23,479 nt of DNA from UMGS1908 sp045588795 (GTDB lineage: Bacteria; Bacillota; Clostridia; Christensenellales; UBA1242), in NCBI GenBank assembly GCA_045588795.1, contig JAZNEY010000093.1:1-23479 (forward strand), in the 5' to 3' direction. The notes under the pieces were generated by a model. The model worked only from the letters and a program-made list of their open reading frames with translations. It was not told where the DNA came from and did not search any database. Shown here in pieces: positions 1 to 9,631 of this stretch; positions within the stretch are counted from its first letter, which is position 1, and each line of letters opens with the position of its first letter. The position numbers were made by a program, and so were the translations under genes.

Positions 1-3000
1 TCCATCAACATCATACTCTAAGTCGTAGTGAACTGATGAATAGAACTTTCCTGTCGCATTGTCTTTGTATGCCTCAGTGAATGATGCTCCGTTGTTTGTT
101 GAGTAACTGTATGAGCCAATCTTGATTGTCTCTGCATCATAGTAAATTCCATCAATGCTTACTGTCTCTTTGTATGCGCTTTCATTTGAATCGAAGTAGG
201 CTAGTTTAGATATGTCTGTGAAGTATGCAACAACTGTTCCAGTGCCTTTGGTCTTTAGTCTGTAAATAACTTCTGAGGTTAAACCATCTGTTGTGTATAC
301 AATGTCGTATACATACTCTGTTAGAGTGCCCTCAATGTCGCTGACTGCACTGCCGGCTATCGCTTGCTCCTCTGAACTTAATACAAGTCGCATACTTGTA
401 ACTTCACTGTCAAATCTTCCGGTCTCTGCGTTGTAGTCGGTGAATAATCCAGTTGTGCCATCTGCCTTTCTTACTATGTAGTAAACACTTGTTGAAGTGT
501 CCTCGTTTATAACGGTGATTGCCTTTAAGATTTTTACATCATTTAAGTTGTCAAATGCCACGACATTCTTTGTGTACTCTTCGCCACCACTTAGAAGATA
601 TTTCGTTTCGAAATATGTTGCGTTTTGTGTAACCTCTTCTTGGGTGATGTATACTCCAAAACTTGTTTTAGTATCAACTTTCTTGAAATAGTAGAATTGA
701 TTGTTTGCAATCTCTTCGCCCATCAATTTGTTGAAATAATAAATGTTGTTGTAAACCTCTGTGTGTGCGTTTTCAAGTCCCTCTGCAAGAACTGGGTTCG
801 CTTTTATAAGTTTTGCAATCGCTCGGAGTAGGTCGCCACGAATTATTGATGCGTCAATTAATTCTGCTCTTGTAAACAATGCGTCTAAGTCGCCAAATGT
901 TAGCGTTGAGGCAGGGATATCTGATGTTAATAGTTTTTGGTAGAAGTTTGAGATTTGTCCGAAGTATAATCTGTCCTCGCCAAGTATTGTCTCGCCAAGC
1001 ACTGTTGTCATATAGTGGTTGGTGCGGGTCTCGTAAATGTCTGTTTCTACTTCAACCCTGTAACTTATTGGCTCAATGTCGTAGTACAAATAAATGTCTC
1101 TTGCAACTTCTAGGTAGGTGTCATTAATCTTGTCTGTTTCATCAAATATTAATTTGCCATCTTGGGTTTGATGAGAAATTTCATCAAGTTTGCAATATGT
1201 GTAAATAAATGTTGGTTTTCCGTTTATGTCGTATAACACATTGCCACTTCCATCTGTTAGAAGCGAATTTACATATCTGTATGCAACTGGTTTGCCATCT
1301 CCGCTGAAGATTATCTCGTAATAGAATTTTGTGTTTAGTGAGGTTGCATATTGGTTTAATAATGCAATCATATTTGAACCGCCGATTGTTGTCTCGGTTA
1401 GGTTTTGCTCAACAGTTGTGCGGTATGCGTATATTCCGCTTGCTGGTGCGGTGTATGGCTTGTAGTCATCTTCATCAACTCTTTCAAGTCTTGTTCCATC
1501 TTGAAGTGATAAGCCATCTTGCACTCTTGTTACAACTTCTGGTGTTCCAGAAACTGTGTAATTGAACATCTTATATAATGTGATATGCTCGCTTGTTCCC
1601 ATAAATGTGAACTTCACTGAAACCGCTGAACTTGTTAGGTCGCTTATGTATGCGTTTGCAACTATGCTTGTTGAGGAATCGGTCTTGTTTGCTGTGAACT
1701 TGGTGTTGTCAATTATGGTTTCGCTTCCGCTTTCATCTTTAATGTCAATTATCTCTTCATCTTCAACAAGTCTGTCGGTGATTTGGTCGCCATTTGAGTT
1801 ATATACCTTTACTGGTTGAAGTTCGCTTGTCTCGGCTTGTATCTTATAGAAAATGTATTTGCCATCTATTCTGTTTTCAATCGCAAGCGTTGTCTCTGGG
1901 TTTTCATTGTCGCCATTATTCAATATATATATCGTTGACTCTGGGTCGGTTCCTGTGTATGCAAAAATTCCTCCAGATGTCGTGAATATGTTGATTTTTG
2001 TCTCGGTGCTGTATTCATCAAATACAAGTCTTGAGTTCGATACTGTTACATTCTCGCCAGAAATCTTTGGTGTGTAGTTTACATCAGTTGTCGCAATATA
2101 TATTGTGGTTGAGTTTGAGTATAGTCTTGGTAAATTTAAGAATGTTCCATCACCTAAATATCTGTTGTTTGATGTGCTGTATTCGTATACTATCTCGTTT
2201 GTTATTGAGGTGATTGCTCCGGTGTCAGCGTCTACTGTTAGGTCTGCAAATATAATTCTGTCAACTGGGGTCTTTGTCTCTCCCGGCTCAAGGGCTGATA
2301 CCTTTACGGTGTATCTTTCAAACTCCGCACTCATTGTTCCATACATTACACTTCCCGCAATAGAAGTTAGTATGGTTGAACTCTTCATTGGGCGTTTTGC
2401 TAAATACTTTCCAAGTGTGATTGAATCGCCATTTGATACCGTTTCGGTTGTCTCTTCGAATAGGTAGCAAGTCGTTTGAGTTGCTCCGCTTTCGTATGTG
2501 TCTACCTTGTGCGATACTATAAATCTGCTTCCTGCAAACTCAATTATTCCGGTTGGTAGTCCGCTTGTCGAAACGGTAATTTCGGCTTCGTTTAGTGTGT
2601 ATGCTCCGTTTTCATAGCATATCAAACCGGCTTTTGCGTTGTAGTAATATGTTTGAGTCTTTACAATTGAGCCTGATGGGGTGGCTTTGTCTATTACGCC
2701 ACTTGTTGACCACATTGCAAGTTTTCCATCAAGCACTGTGCCTGTGTAAGGTTTTGTTCCAAAGCCTGTTGCCATTAACTCAATTTCATCTGTGAAGATA
2801 AGTCCGCCAAGTGTTGGGTTTCCAGCAAGTTTTTTGTAATAAGCTAGGGTTGTGCTGTCGGTGTATTTTACAAAGCCACTTGTTTGTGTTACATCAATTG
2901 TGTTTGAAACAAGTTTTCCAAGGCAATAGTAGAAGTTTACATTTGTTGTTGCAACCTCGCTTATTTGCACTTTGGTTGTAACTTTTGCATATAGGTAATT

Positions 3001-6000
3001 GTTTGTGCCACTATTGTGTGCATAATAGGTCGTGTATTTTGATGCAAGGCTTGTGCCGAGTGTTGTTAGGTCGCCTGATGGTAGGCTGTTTACTACTACA
3101 TTTCTTGTTGCGTCTCCGCCAACCTCGTAGAAATATGTCTTGCCATCTGAGGTGTTTACTACATCAATGTTTTGTCCGGTAACTATTGTCGCATTTGCGT
3201 AATAATAAGCACCGTTTGATGAATAGATACCACCATTTGGAATTCCATTCTCATCTGTTTTTGTGAAGTAGTTGCTTGAGTAAACATATGTTGTTACTGC
3301 GTTTAAGTCAAGTGTGTAAACCTTTCCGTTAAGTTTTACATTTCCGTTCTCAAAGCCAGATTCGTTTTGGTCAAGGTCTCTTCCGCTTGATACAACTCTT
3401 TCATAAATAACTTTACCATATATGTCGTACTTGTAGTCCAAAATTCCTGATGCGTTATATTGGTAAATCATATAACCGTTTTCGACTCTCTTCACAATAA
3501 CAGAACTTCCATCTGCGTTTGTGTATCTTTCAAATACATAATAGTTTATATATTCGCTTGATGATGAGAGTTCAATTAAGTCGGTTATGTCTCTGTAAAC
3601 TGCGTATTGTTTTGAACTGCCCTCGCTGTCAACAAGTACTTGATATTGTTGGTTTAAAAATACCGAGGTGAAGTTTCCAGTTGTTGTTCTTATGATAAAG
3701 TCGTTTCTTACTGGGTTGTAATAATATGAGTTTTGGTTTGTTACATAATCACTTGAACCAGTTTGCAAACTTGTTAGTGGGTTTCCGTTTTCATCTTTGT
3801 ATGAATCAAAGATTTGGTTTTCTGAGCCCTCAATTCCGCTGTTGTCGGTTATTGTAAGCGATTTGTAAATTCTTAGGTCATTGCCAATTGTTGCAAATGA
3901 TGCCTTTTTGCCCACGCAAGCAAGAGCCCTTGAATTTGATACTAGCATTACAAAGTCGCCTTTGTTGTTTTCGTATGCCTTTTCATATGTCGCTGTGATT
4001 TGACTTGCACAGGCTACGGTGTAGGCTGTGTTCCCGTTTAGGCTGAATGAACTTCCGCTTGTGTTTAGTGTGCTTAGGGTTTCTTCAATGTCTGGGGTTA
4101 GAAGAAGTACACTTGAAATTGTTTGGGTTTCCTCTGTTTTGATGCTCTTTGTTCCGGCTAATACCGTGTATGTTGTTCCACCGCTTGTAAATCTGTAATA
4201 ATATCTGTGGTAGATTGATGAGGCATCAAGTAGGGTCTCGATTGAGCCATATTTATAACTGCCACCTGCTTGTTTTGTAAGGTGTGATTCATTTATATAT
4301 ACAACACTGCCGGTCTTGTTTGCGGTAAGTCCTGCTGTTGTCGCTGAGACTTTGAATGCCTCTGCATTTGCCTCGTTTGCAAATGATATGTATGTCTGTC
4401 TTACTGGTGTTACAGTTACGCTTTCTGCGGTGCCTGTTATCTTGTCCATTATTGTTCCGGCGTATGTTGCACTGTCTGTTGCGTTTATTTCAAGTCCTCT
4501 GTCGCCATTTCCAAGCCCGCTTATGATTGACTCGCTGTATTGTAAGTAATATGAATATGTGTTCGTTGTTTCACTGTATGTCGCTGTTAGTTTGTATGTT
4601 CTTCCCGTGATTGGGTCGAAGTATGCAAAGAAGATGTCGGCAACACTCTCTGTTTGAATGTTGTAGCCCGTTAGCAGGCTGTCCTCTTCAAGTAATGTGC
4701 TTAGTAATACATTTGTTGTTACATATCCATCTTCATCTGGGGAAGAGGTGATACTCTTGATTAAGTCATATTTTATCTTGAAGTCGGCATCTTGTATGCT
4801 TACATATGTGCCATCTTGTTTTTGTACGATTAAGTTCACTTGCAGGTTACTGCTTTCTGGGTCGGTCGTTCCAATAATCGATACATTCGTTCGGTCCTTG
4901 AACTTGATTAGGTCGTCAGAGGTCTCATTTGATACTGCAATTCCATCTTGGTCTCCGGCGTATGGTAGGGAGGTGTAGTTGGTGCTTGCAAGAAAGTACT
5001 CTCTGCCCCTTAGGTCGTTTGCTGTGTCAAGGATAAACTCGTTAAGTTTTAGTCCGGTGATTTTGAATTCGCCCTTGTTGTCTGTTTGGACTTGGGTTGT
5101 TTGGCTGATTCCACCTGTGTACATATCTCGTACCTTTGATGTCCAAGCGCCATTTGAATATGTCCTGTCATATATCGTGAGGTATAAGCCCTCTAATTTT
5201 GCAAGGTTGTTTTCTGCATCATATGCTGTTCCGCTGATTGTAAAGTTTGTTACCTTTGCGTAATTCGCTTTGAATATGTTTCCGTGATTCTCTTTGACGG
5301 AAATTGCGGTTAGCGTTGATGATTTCTCACTGTCTGTGTTCTTGATTGTCTCAAAATATAGGTTTTGGTTTTGTGCATCAACTCCAACAGTTGAATATGC
5401 TGAGCCAATTCCAATTTCGTGCGTTACTCCAACATATTTTCCGCCAACATATAGCCTGTTTTTGTAGTCGCTGTCCTCGAAGTTGTTCGAGCCAACTCCA
5501 TAGGTCTTTGATGGGTCGGTTTCATATTTGCTGTGTTGTTGAACTACCGTTGCACCCTTGTGTGCATCACTTTTTAGGTTGTTCGTGCCATCTGGTGATT
5601 GGGCACTTAATACCTTTGTGCTGTTCTTGATTGTGTCTTTCAATATCTGTAATTCACTTGTTGTAAGGGTCGCTCCGGTGTATGGCTTGCCATCTTCACC
5701 AAGTATTACATTTGAATTGATTTCACTTCTGTAACTGTTTACTGTCCAACTTTGCAGTGCGTAATCTCCACTGTTTACTGTGTTTTGTCCATTTCCCTTT
5801 GGTAGCGTGCCCGGATATGTTCGGTTTACATTTACTTGCTTTCCGTATGGGAAGTAGCCATATAGTCCAGTCGTGTAATAAGTCTGATTCTCGCTGCTGA
5901 ATGTTGTCTCTTTATTGTAGAAATAATATTTACTTTCATCATATGTTAGTTCGGCAAAACCAACTTCGGTTGAGTTCGCACTCTCTGCAAGGAAAGTAAG

Positions 6001-6948
6001 TTTTGATGCTCCGTATATTAAGGTTTGCGATAGGGTACTGTTTCCATATACCACTGAACCGGTTTGTACAAGTTTCTTAACCTTTAATGTTCTTGTCTCC
6101 GTTCCGTTGTCAAGTCTTGGGTTGAATACTACTCTGTACTTGATGGTGTTGTAAAAGGAACTGTCCTCAGTCGCGTAATAATATCCGTTGACCTCATTCC
6201 ATAACGCCTCAACCCCCGTCTTTGCGTCCGCTACCGCCAGTTTGAATTGCACCTTTATGTAATCTTTTCCGGCTGGGGTGGTTGTGCCCGTCTTTTCATC
6301 ATATAGGAAAAAGTCGTAGTCGGTGTCTAGGTCATAGTATTTATTCAAAAGAGCGTCTGATTCTCTGCCATCATTCGACAAAATTAAGTCGCCTGTGTAA
6401 CTTAAACCAAACCTGCCCATAATATCTTCGCTTGCTACGATATTATAGTTCAAGCCTGTGTATGCTTTCATATCATCTTTCAAGTTGCTGTTCGGTATGA
6501 AGTATACACTTGTCCCATCTACTACAATTTGGTAACTTGTCCAACTGTAATCGGTTACACTTGCTCCATCAATTTGGTCGAGTGCGTGCGCATATGGCGT
6601 GTCGGCAAATGTTATGCTTCCAGTCTCTTCTGTTGTTACCGGTACCTTTATCAATTGCCCGCTTTCATCTTCTTTCATTTGGTACTCGTACTCGTTTAAT
6701 GATGGGGCTACCGCTTGCAACATTAGTCTGCCATACGCATCATACATTCCGGTCGCTCCGCCCACATTTAGTAGGTCCTTTATGTCATCTTTTGAGCAAC
6801 CTGCAAGACCACTTGCACAAATTGAAAGAACTACTATCATTGATAGTGCCCTTGTTACCTTTTGCACAAATCCTTGCACTCTTTTGCCTTTTGTTTCAAC
6901 TGATTTCTTCTGGCCTTTTGATTGAAACATTCTTTTGAATAAATTCAT
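1..6948 (-). CDS. Giant repeat-rich surface lipoprotein (C-terminus outside window)
   Basis: The minus-strand frame from an ATG at 6948 stays open to base 1, giving 2316 codons with no stop, so the protein is at least 2316 aa and its end is not seen. An AAGGAG site (6955-6960) lies 6 nt upstream. The N-terminus has a long basic region (about 30 residues), a hydrophobic stretch (MIVVLSICASG) and a lipobox LAGC with Cys51, which predicts lipid anchoring on the outside of the membrane. The rest is rich in Thr, Ser, Tyr, Asn and Gly, with many aromatic clusters (GYYYATE, KYYFYNK, AYYYANA, QNSYYYN) and recurring KPYTG-like motifs (KPYTG at 5674-5688 and 2740-2754, KPYTA at 1447-1461). This pattern suggests many beta-rich Ig-like or MBG-like adhesin modules. 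The frame, signal peptide and lipobox are seen; an adhesive role is inferred. No catalytic motif was recognised. Confidence 0.9.
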   Translation of the reverse strand, partial: MNLFKRMFQSKGQKKSVETKGKRVQGFVQKVTRALSMIVVLSICASGLAGCSKDDIKDLLNVGGATGMYDAYGRLMLQAVAPSLNEYEYQMKEDESGQLIKVPVTTEETGSITFADTPYAHALDQIDGASVTDYSWTSYQIVVDGTSVYFIPNSNLKDDMKAYTGLNYNIVASEDIMGRFGLSYTGDLILSNDGRESDALLNKYYDLDTDYDFFLYDEKTGTTTPAGKDYIKVQFKLAVADAKTGVEALWNEVNGYYYATEDSSFYNTIKYRVVFNPRLDNGTETRTLKVKKLVQTGSVVYGNSTLSQTLIYGASKLTFLAESANSTEVGFAELTYDESKYYFYNKETTFSSENQTYYTTGLYGYFPYGKQVNVNRTYPGTLPKGNGQNTVNSGDYALQSWTVNSYRSEINSNVILGEDGKPYTGATLTTSELQILKDTIKNSTKVLSAQSPDGTNNLKSDAHKGATVVQQHSKYETDPSKTYGVGSNNFEDSDYKNRLYVGGKYVGVTHEIGIGSAYSTVGVDAQNQNLYFETIKNTDSEKSSTLTAISVKENHGNIFKANYAKVTNFTISGTAYDAENNLAKLEGLYLTIYDRTYSNGAWTSKVRDMYTGGISQTTQVQTDNKGEFKITGLKLNEFILDTANDLRGREYFLASTNYTSLPYAGDQDGIAVSNETSDDLIKFKDRTNVSIIGTTDPESSNLQVNLIVQKQDGTYVSIQDADFKIKYDLIKSITSSPDEDGYVTTNVLLSTLLEEDSLLTGYNIQTESVADIFFAYFDPITGRTYKLTATYSETTNTYSYYLQYSESIISGLGNGDRGLEINATDSATYAGTIMDKITGTAESVTVTPVRQTYISFANEANAEAFKVSATTAGLTANKTGSVVYINESHLTKQAGGSYKYGSIETLLDASSIYHRYYYRFTSGGTTYTVLAGTKSIKTEETQTISSVLLLTPDIEETLSTLNTSGSSFSLNGNTAYTVACASQITATYEKAYENNKGDFVMLVSNSRALACVGKKASFATIGNDLRIYKSLTITDNSGIEGSENQIFDSYKDENGNPLTSLQTGSSDYVTNQNSYYYNPVRNDFIIRTTTGNFTSVFLNQQYQVLVDSEGSSKQYAVYRDITDLIELSSSSEYINYYVFERYTNADGSSVIVKRVENGYMIYQYNASGILDYKYDIYGKVIYERVVSSGRDLDQNESGFENGNVKLNGKVYTLDLNAVTTYVYSSNYFTKTDENGIPNGGIYSSNGAYYYANATIVTGQNIDVVNTSDGKTYFYEVGGDATRNVVVNSLPSGDLTTLGTSLASKYTTYYAHNSGTNNYLYAKVTTKVQISEVATTNVNFYYCLGKLVSNTIDVTQTSGFVKYTDSTTLAYYKKLAGNPTLGGLIFTDEIELMATGFGTKPYTGTVLDGKLAMWSTSGVIDKATPSGSIVKTQTYYYNAKAGLICYENGAYTLNEAEITVSTSGLPTGIIEFAGSRFIVSHKVDTYESGATQTTCYLFEETTETVSNGDSITLGKYLAKRPMKSSTILTSIAGSVMYGTMSAEFERYTVKVSALEPGETKTPVDRIIFADLTVDADTGAITSITNEIVYEYSTSNNRYLGDGTFLNLPRLYSNSTTIYIATTDVNYTPKISGENVTVSNSRLVFDEYSTETKINIFTTSGGIFAYTGTDPESTIYILNNGDNENPETTLAIENRIDGKYIFYKIQAETSELQPVKVYNSNGDQITDRLVEDEEIIDIKDESGSETIIDNTKFTANKTDSSTSIVANAYISDLTSSAVSVKFTFMGTSEHITLYKMFNYTVSGTPEVVTRVQDGLSLQDGTRLERVDEDDYKPYTAPASGIYAYRTTVEQNLTETTIGGSNMIALLNQYATSLNTKFYYEIIFSGDGKPVAYRYVNSLLTDGSGNVLYDINGKPTFIYTYCKLDEISHQTQDGKLIFDETDKINDTYLEVARDIYLYYDIEPISYRVEVETDIYETRTNHYMTTVLGETILGEDRLYFGQISNFYQKLLTSDIPASTLTFGDLDALFTRAELIDASIIRGDLLRAIAKLIKANPVLAEGLENAHTEVYNNIYYFNKLMGEEIANNQFYYFKKVDTKTSFGVYITQEEVTQNATYFETKYLLSGGEEYTKNVVAFDNLNDVKILKAITVINEDTSTSVYYIVRKADGTTGLFTDYNAETGRFDSEVTSMRLVLSSEEQAIAGSAVSDIEGTLTEYVYDIVYTTDGLTSEVIYRLKTKGTGTVVAYFTDISKLAYFDSNESAYKETVSIDGIYYDAETIKIGSYSYSTNNGASFTEAYKDNATGKFYSSVHYDLEYDVDG

Positions 6949-7290
6949 AACTTACTCCTTAGTCTTTTTCCGTTTTTTGAATTTTTGTATTTTTTTGAAA
7001 ATGCTCGAATTTTGTTGGATTTTTCAAGCGTTTTCGCTAGCCAATTCACTAAAAATCAATGGCATTTTATTTTGATTTTTTTGCGTTTGGTTATGATTTT
7101 ATACCAATTGTTGTTGGTTTATAATGGCTTTGTCGTTTCCGCTTTATAGCCACAATATCCCCAAAATTAGTATATATTTATATTATATATATATCTTGAA
7201 ATAAAGCAAACGATTTTGTCGTTTTTTGAAAAATTCTTGGGGTTAAAAATTGAAAATTTTTAAAAGTTTTCTATCTGCCTTGAGCAAAAG
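6949..7290. other. AT-rich 5' region of the giant lipoprotein gene, no gene seen
   Basis: The stretch upstream of the minus-strand lipoprotein gene is very AT-rich, with a run of alternating TA around 7170-7195. Some promoter for the lipoprotein gene must lie here, and TATAAA-like boxes exist on the minus strand near 7100, but I could not pair one with a good -35 box. A short AAACGA/TCGTTT inverted repeat sits at 7208-7224. I see no coding sequence. Confidence 0.5.
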
Positions 7291-7756
7291 AAGAGTGAAA
7301 AGTGAAAAGTGAAGAGTGAAAAGTTAAGGATTGAATAGAAGTGGAGAAAAAGGTAGAAAAATGGTGGGAAAGTGGTAGGAAAAGGTAGAAAAATGGTGGG
7401 AAAGTGGTAGGAAAATGGTGGGAAAAAGGAGAAAAGTGGTGGAAGAGTGTAGAAAAGAGAAGAGTGAAAAGTGAAGAGTGAAAAGTGAAAAGTTGCGGAT
7501 TGAATAGATGGAGAAAAAGCGAAGAGTGAAAAGTGAAAAGTGAAAAGTGAAGAGGGAAAAGGGACAGGAATGGTACCAAAATTGGGAAAAGAGCCGTACT
7601 TAATTGGGCTCTTTTTTGCTTGTATAATCATAACTGCCACTGAAATAAAAAAACAATAACAACAAAAAAGAGTGAAAAGTGAAGAGTGAAAAGTGAAAAG
7701 TTGCGGATTGAATAGATGGAGAAAAAACGAAGAGCGAAGAGTGAAAAGTGAAAAAG
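7291..7756. repeat. Short-period repeat tract: AGTGAAR heptamers with an embedded 11-nt array
   Basis: The tract is built mainly from a 7-nt unit AGTGAAA/AGTGAAG in three clusters (about 7291-7325, 7461-7555, 7669-7756). Each cluster includes the word GGATTGAATAGA followed by GGAGAAAAA. A 58-nt block is identical in two copies, 7461-7518 and 7669-7726. Between the first two clusters, 7352-7440 holds about eight units of a TGGTRGGAAAA-like 11-mer. Stop-free minus-strand frames across this area, repeating FHFSLF-type peptides, are a by-product of the repeats. I saw no transposase or RNA gene. The function is unknown. Confidence 0.85.
7587..7617 (+). terminator. Possible intrinsic terminator inside the repeat tract
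   Basis: AAAAGAGCC (7587-7595) pairs perfectly with GGCTCTTTT (7607-7615) across an 11-nt loop, and the T run continues past the stem. The shape is right for a rho-independent terminator on the plus strand, but no plus-strand gene precedes it. It may end a non-coding transcript through the repeats, block read-through, or be incidental. Confidence 0.45.
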
Positions 7757-7811
7757 TAAAACCAAGAGTTGAGGGGTGAAGCAATGAGTAGCGAGAAGAA
7801 AAATAGATGCC

Positions 7812-7825
7812 AAAATGGCCATTTT
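7812..7825. promoter_or_regulatory. 14-bp perfect palindrome AAAATGGCCATTTT
   Basis: This self-complementary 14-mer lies about 200 bp upstream of the 8028 gene. A split version of the same arms (AAAATGG ... CCATTTT) occurs at 16501-16523, just before the portal gene. It could be a binding site for a dimeric regulator. The palindrome is seen; the role is guesswork. Confidence 0.3.
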
Positions 7826-8027
7826 AAAACTTCAAAAAAAATTTTTCAATTTGTCGTTTTTCCTTGAATTATAAAGGCTTTGAGCCTTGTAAAATTTATG
7901 CCTTTTTGACAATGTGATGACACAAAAAGTGTGTCTCAAAAATTTCTCGTGTTATCCTTTGAATGCAAAAGTTCCAAAAGAAGTCGACATCTTTTCGCTT
8001 TTATATTTTATTTTAGGAGTGCTGTTT

Positions 8028-9521
8028 ATGAAAAATTTAAATGCTGTCAATTTTTTAAATGATGATTTGAATTTTGACTACAACAATATTTGTTATGATA
8101 ACATAACAAAAGAGTGCGAAAATACTAGAGTCAGTCAAAATATTAAAGTCGTTAGTGAAGAAATTGAGTTCAAAAAACTAAAGATGAATAAAAACATTTC
8201 TACTAGCCCTCGTAAGATGGCTCGTGGTGTGATGAAGTCTAGTTCTGCCTCGCGTGCAGGTGAAAATTTTCGACAAAAAAATAAAAAGTCCGACAATTTT
8301 AATTGCAGTAATGTGCTAAATGATGATATCATTGTCAAAAATAAAAAAGGGGCTTTCAAAACACAAATTGTGAGTGAAAATTTAACTGAAAATTTAATAG
8401 ATGTTTCTGGCTTCTCTGAGGTCTCCTCGCCTGTTTTGGATATGGATAATCTCATTCAAAAGGAGTGGGAAAAAATTGGAAATTGCAGTGGAGAGTTGCC
8501 TGCAAGTCCTAATGGCTCTGAGAAAAGCGTAGGGAAATTGGCGGAAACCGTAGAAAAAGCGGAGAAAAATGTAGATATTGCTACTAAAACCGTAGAAAAA
8601 GGGGAGAAAAATGTAGATACCACTACTAAAACCGTAGAAAAAGCGGGGGAAAACCCGTGTGAATTGCTTTCTAAAATTCAGCCTCGTGTGGCTCTCTCTG
8701 GTGAAAATTTGAATTGTGCAGACAAGGTTTTTTCGCGGGCTCAGACAGAATGTGAAAATTTGGAGGCGGGGGAAAAGGGCACTACTCTTGAAGAAAGTGA
8801 AGAATGTGATGAAAATGAAGAATTTGAGGGCTTGGCGGAGTGCTCTCTTGCCCAATGCGGTGCCTGTGAGGCGGTAGAGCCTAACGCTTGCAAGCAAGAA
8901 AGGAAAAATCAACCCAAAAAATTTGATGGAATTGGTATTGTTCGGGTGCTCGAGGGTCGTGGAAGTGCCTCCTCCTTTGGCTTTGATGAAATTATCTTGA
9001 ATGATGTAGATGAGAGCGAGCCTCCTCTTCCTGAGGTTAAAAATTTTAAGTGCGACCTTTGTAATATGACCCTCTCGAAAGAAGATGTCGGCAGTTGGAA
9101 TATTTCTGGTTGGGTTAAGTTTTTTCTAAAATCTGTAAAGTCTGTCGGCTATTCGCTTGACTACTATGACCGCCTTTTTGATAAGCATGTGAAATCAAGT
9201 TTCTATTCAAGCCATATCGAAAAGTTCGGCTCGGTCGAAAATTTCTTGGTTACTATGGCTGAAATTATTGAACGCAAAAATGTGATGAAAAATTTAAAGG
9301 CTTTCGTGAAAAGAATGTACAGGGAACTATCTGACCTTGAAATTATGATTGTCGATAGATTTGTTTTTAATGCCGACAATATTGATGAAATTCTCAAAAA
9401 AGTTAGTTATCGTACAATGTACAGAAAAGCAGAGAAAATTATACCTAAACTTTCGGCGTTCTTGCTCGCTCGTGGGTTTACGCCAGAGTGGTGCAGAAAT
9501 ACCTTTGGAAAGATTATGTAA
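8028..9521 (+). CDS. Unknown low-complexity protein with C-terminal ArpU/RinA-like (sigma region 4-like) segment
   Basis: I chose ATG 8028 because TAGGAG lies 7 nt upstream; the frame is open to an earlier ATG at 7914, which has no good ribosome site. The product is 498 aa. Residues 1 to about 330 look disordered, Asn/Lys/Glu-rich, with three tandem 14-residue repeats of TVEKxEKNVDxxTK type from Thr174 to about Pro210 (DNA 8544-8652). A CDLC pair (Cys342, Cys345) opens the folded C-terminal part. The last 65 residues contain ELSDLEIMIVDRF, then DEILKKVSYRTMYRKAEKIIPKL, here split by one-residue uncertainty in boundaries. This resembles the helix-turn-helix of ArpU/RinA-type phage late regulators (LxxxExxII...SxRTVYRxxxKALxKL). 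Its place upstream of the terminase gene fits a late regulator, but the minus-strand 9700 gene intervenes. The gene is secure; the DNA-binding role is a tentative inference. Confidence 0.75.
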   Translation: MKNLNAVNFLNDDLNFDYNNICYDNITKECENTRVSQNIKVVSEEIEFKKLKMNKNISTSPRKMARGVMKSSSASRAGENFRQKNKKSDNFNCSNVLNDDIIVKNKKGAFKTQIVSENLTENLIDVSGFSEVSSPVLDMDNLIQKEWEKIGNCSGELPASPNGSEKSVGKLAETVEKAEKNVDIATKTVEKGEKNVDTTTKTVEKAGENPCELLSKIQPRVALSGENLNCADKVFSRAQTECENLEAGEKGTTLEESEECDENEEFEGLAECSLAQCGACEAVEPNACKQERKNQPKKFDGIGIVRVLEGRGSASSFGFDEIILNDVDESEPPLPEVKNFKCDLCNMTLSKEDVGSWNISGWVKFFLKSVKSVGYSLDYYDRLFDKHVKSSFYSSHIEKFGSVENFLVTMAEIIERKNVMKNLKAFVKRMYRELSDLEIMIVDRFVFNADNIDEILKKVSYRTMYRKAEKIIPKLSAFLLARGFTPEWCRNTFGKIM

Positions 9522-9564
9522 AAGTTGAGTTCTCTTTTGCAATTAGTCAAATTATGAAAAAATA

Positions 9565-9631
9565 AAAGTTCTGTTTTTATTAGACGGGTTTTGCCTATTC
9601 GTTTTTAGCAAATGTCTTTAAACAGAACTTT
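9565..9631. terminator. Long-arm inverted repeat between convergent genes
   Basis: AAAGTTCTGTTT (9565-9576) and AAACAGAACTTT (9620-9631) are perfect 12-bp inverted arms around a 43-nt interior, which itself contains a small AGAC/GTCT pairing (9582-9585 with 9614-9617). It lies between the ends of the 8028 gene (plus) and the 9700 gene (minus), so it could serve as a bidirectional terminator. The large loop is atypical, and a structured RNA or a remnant of an inserted sequence is also possible. Confidence 0.4.

Noticed and set aside
497..6938. Many plus-strand frames inside the first 6.9 kb
   Set aside because: They are antisense to the continuous lipoprotein frame, overlap one another and lack ribosome sites.
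7260..7822. Minus-strand frames encoding repeating FHFSLF-type peptides
   Set aside because: They are open only because the 7-nt and 11-nt repeats lack stops. They have no ribosome sites and appear in several overlapping frames.
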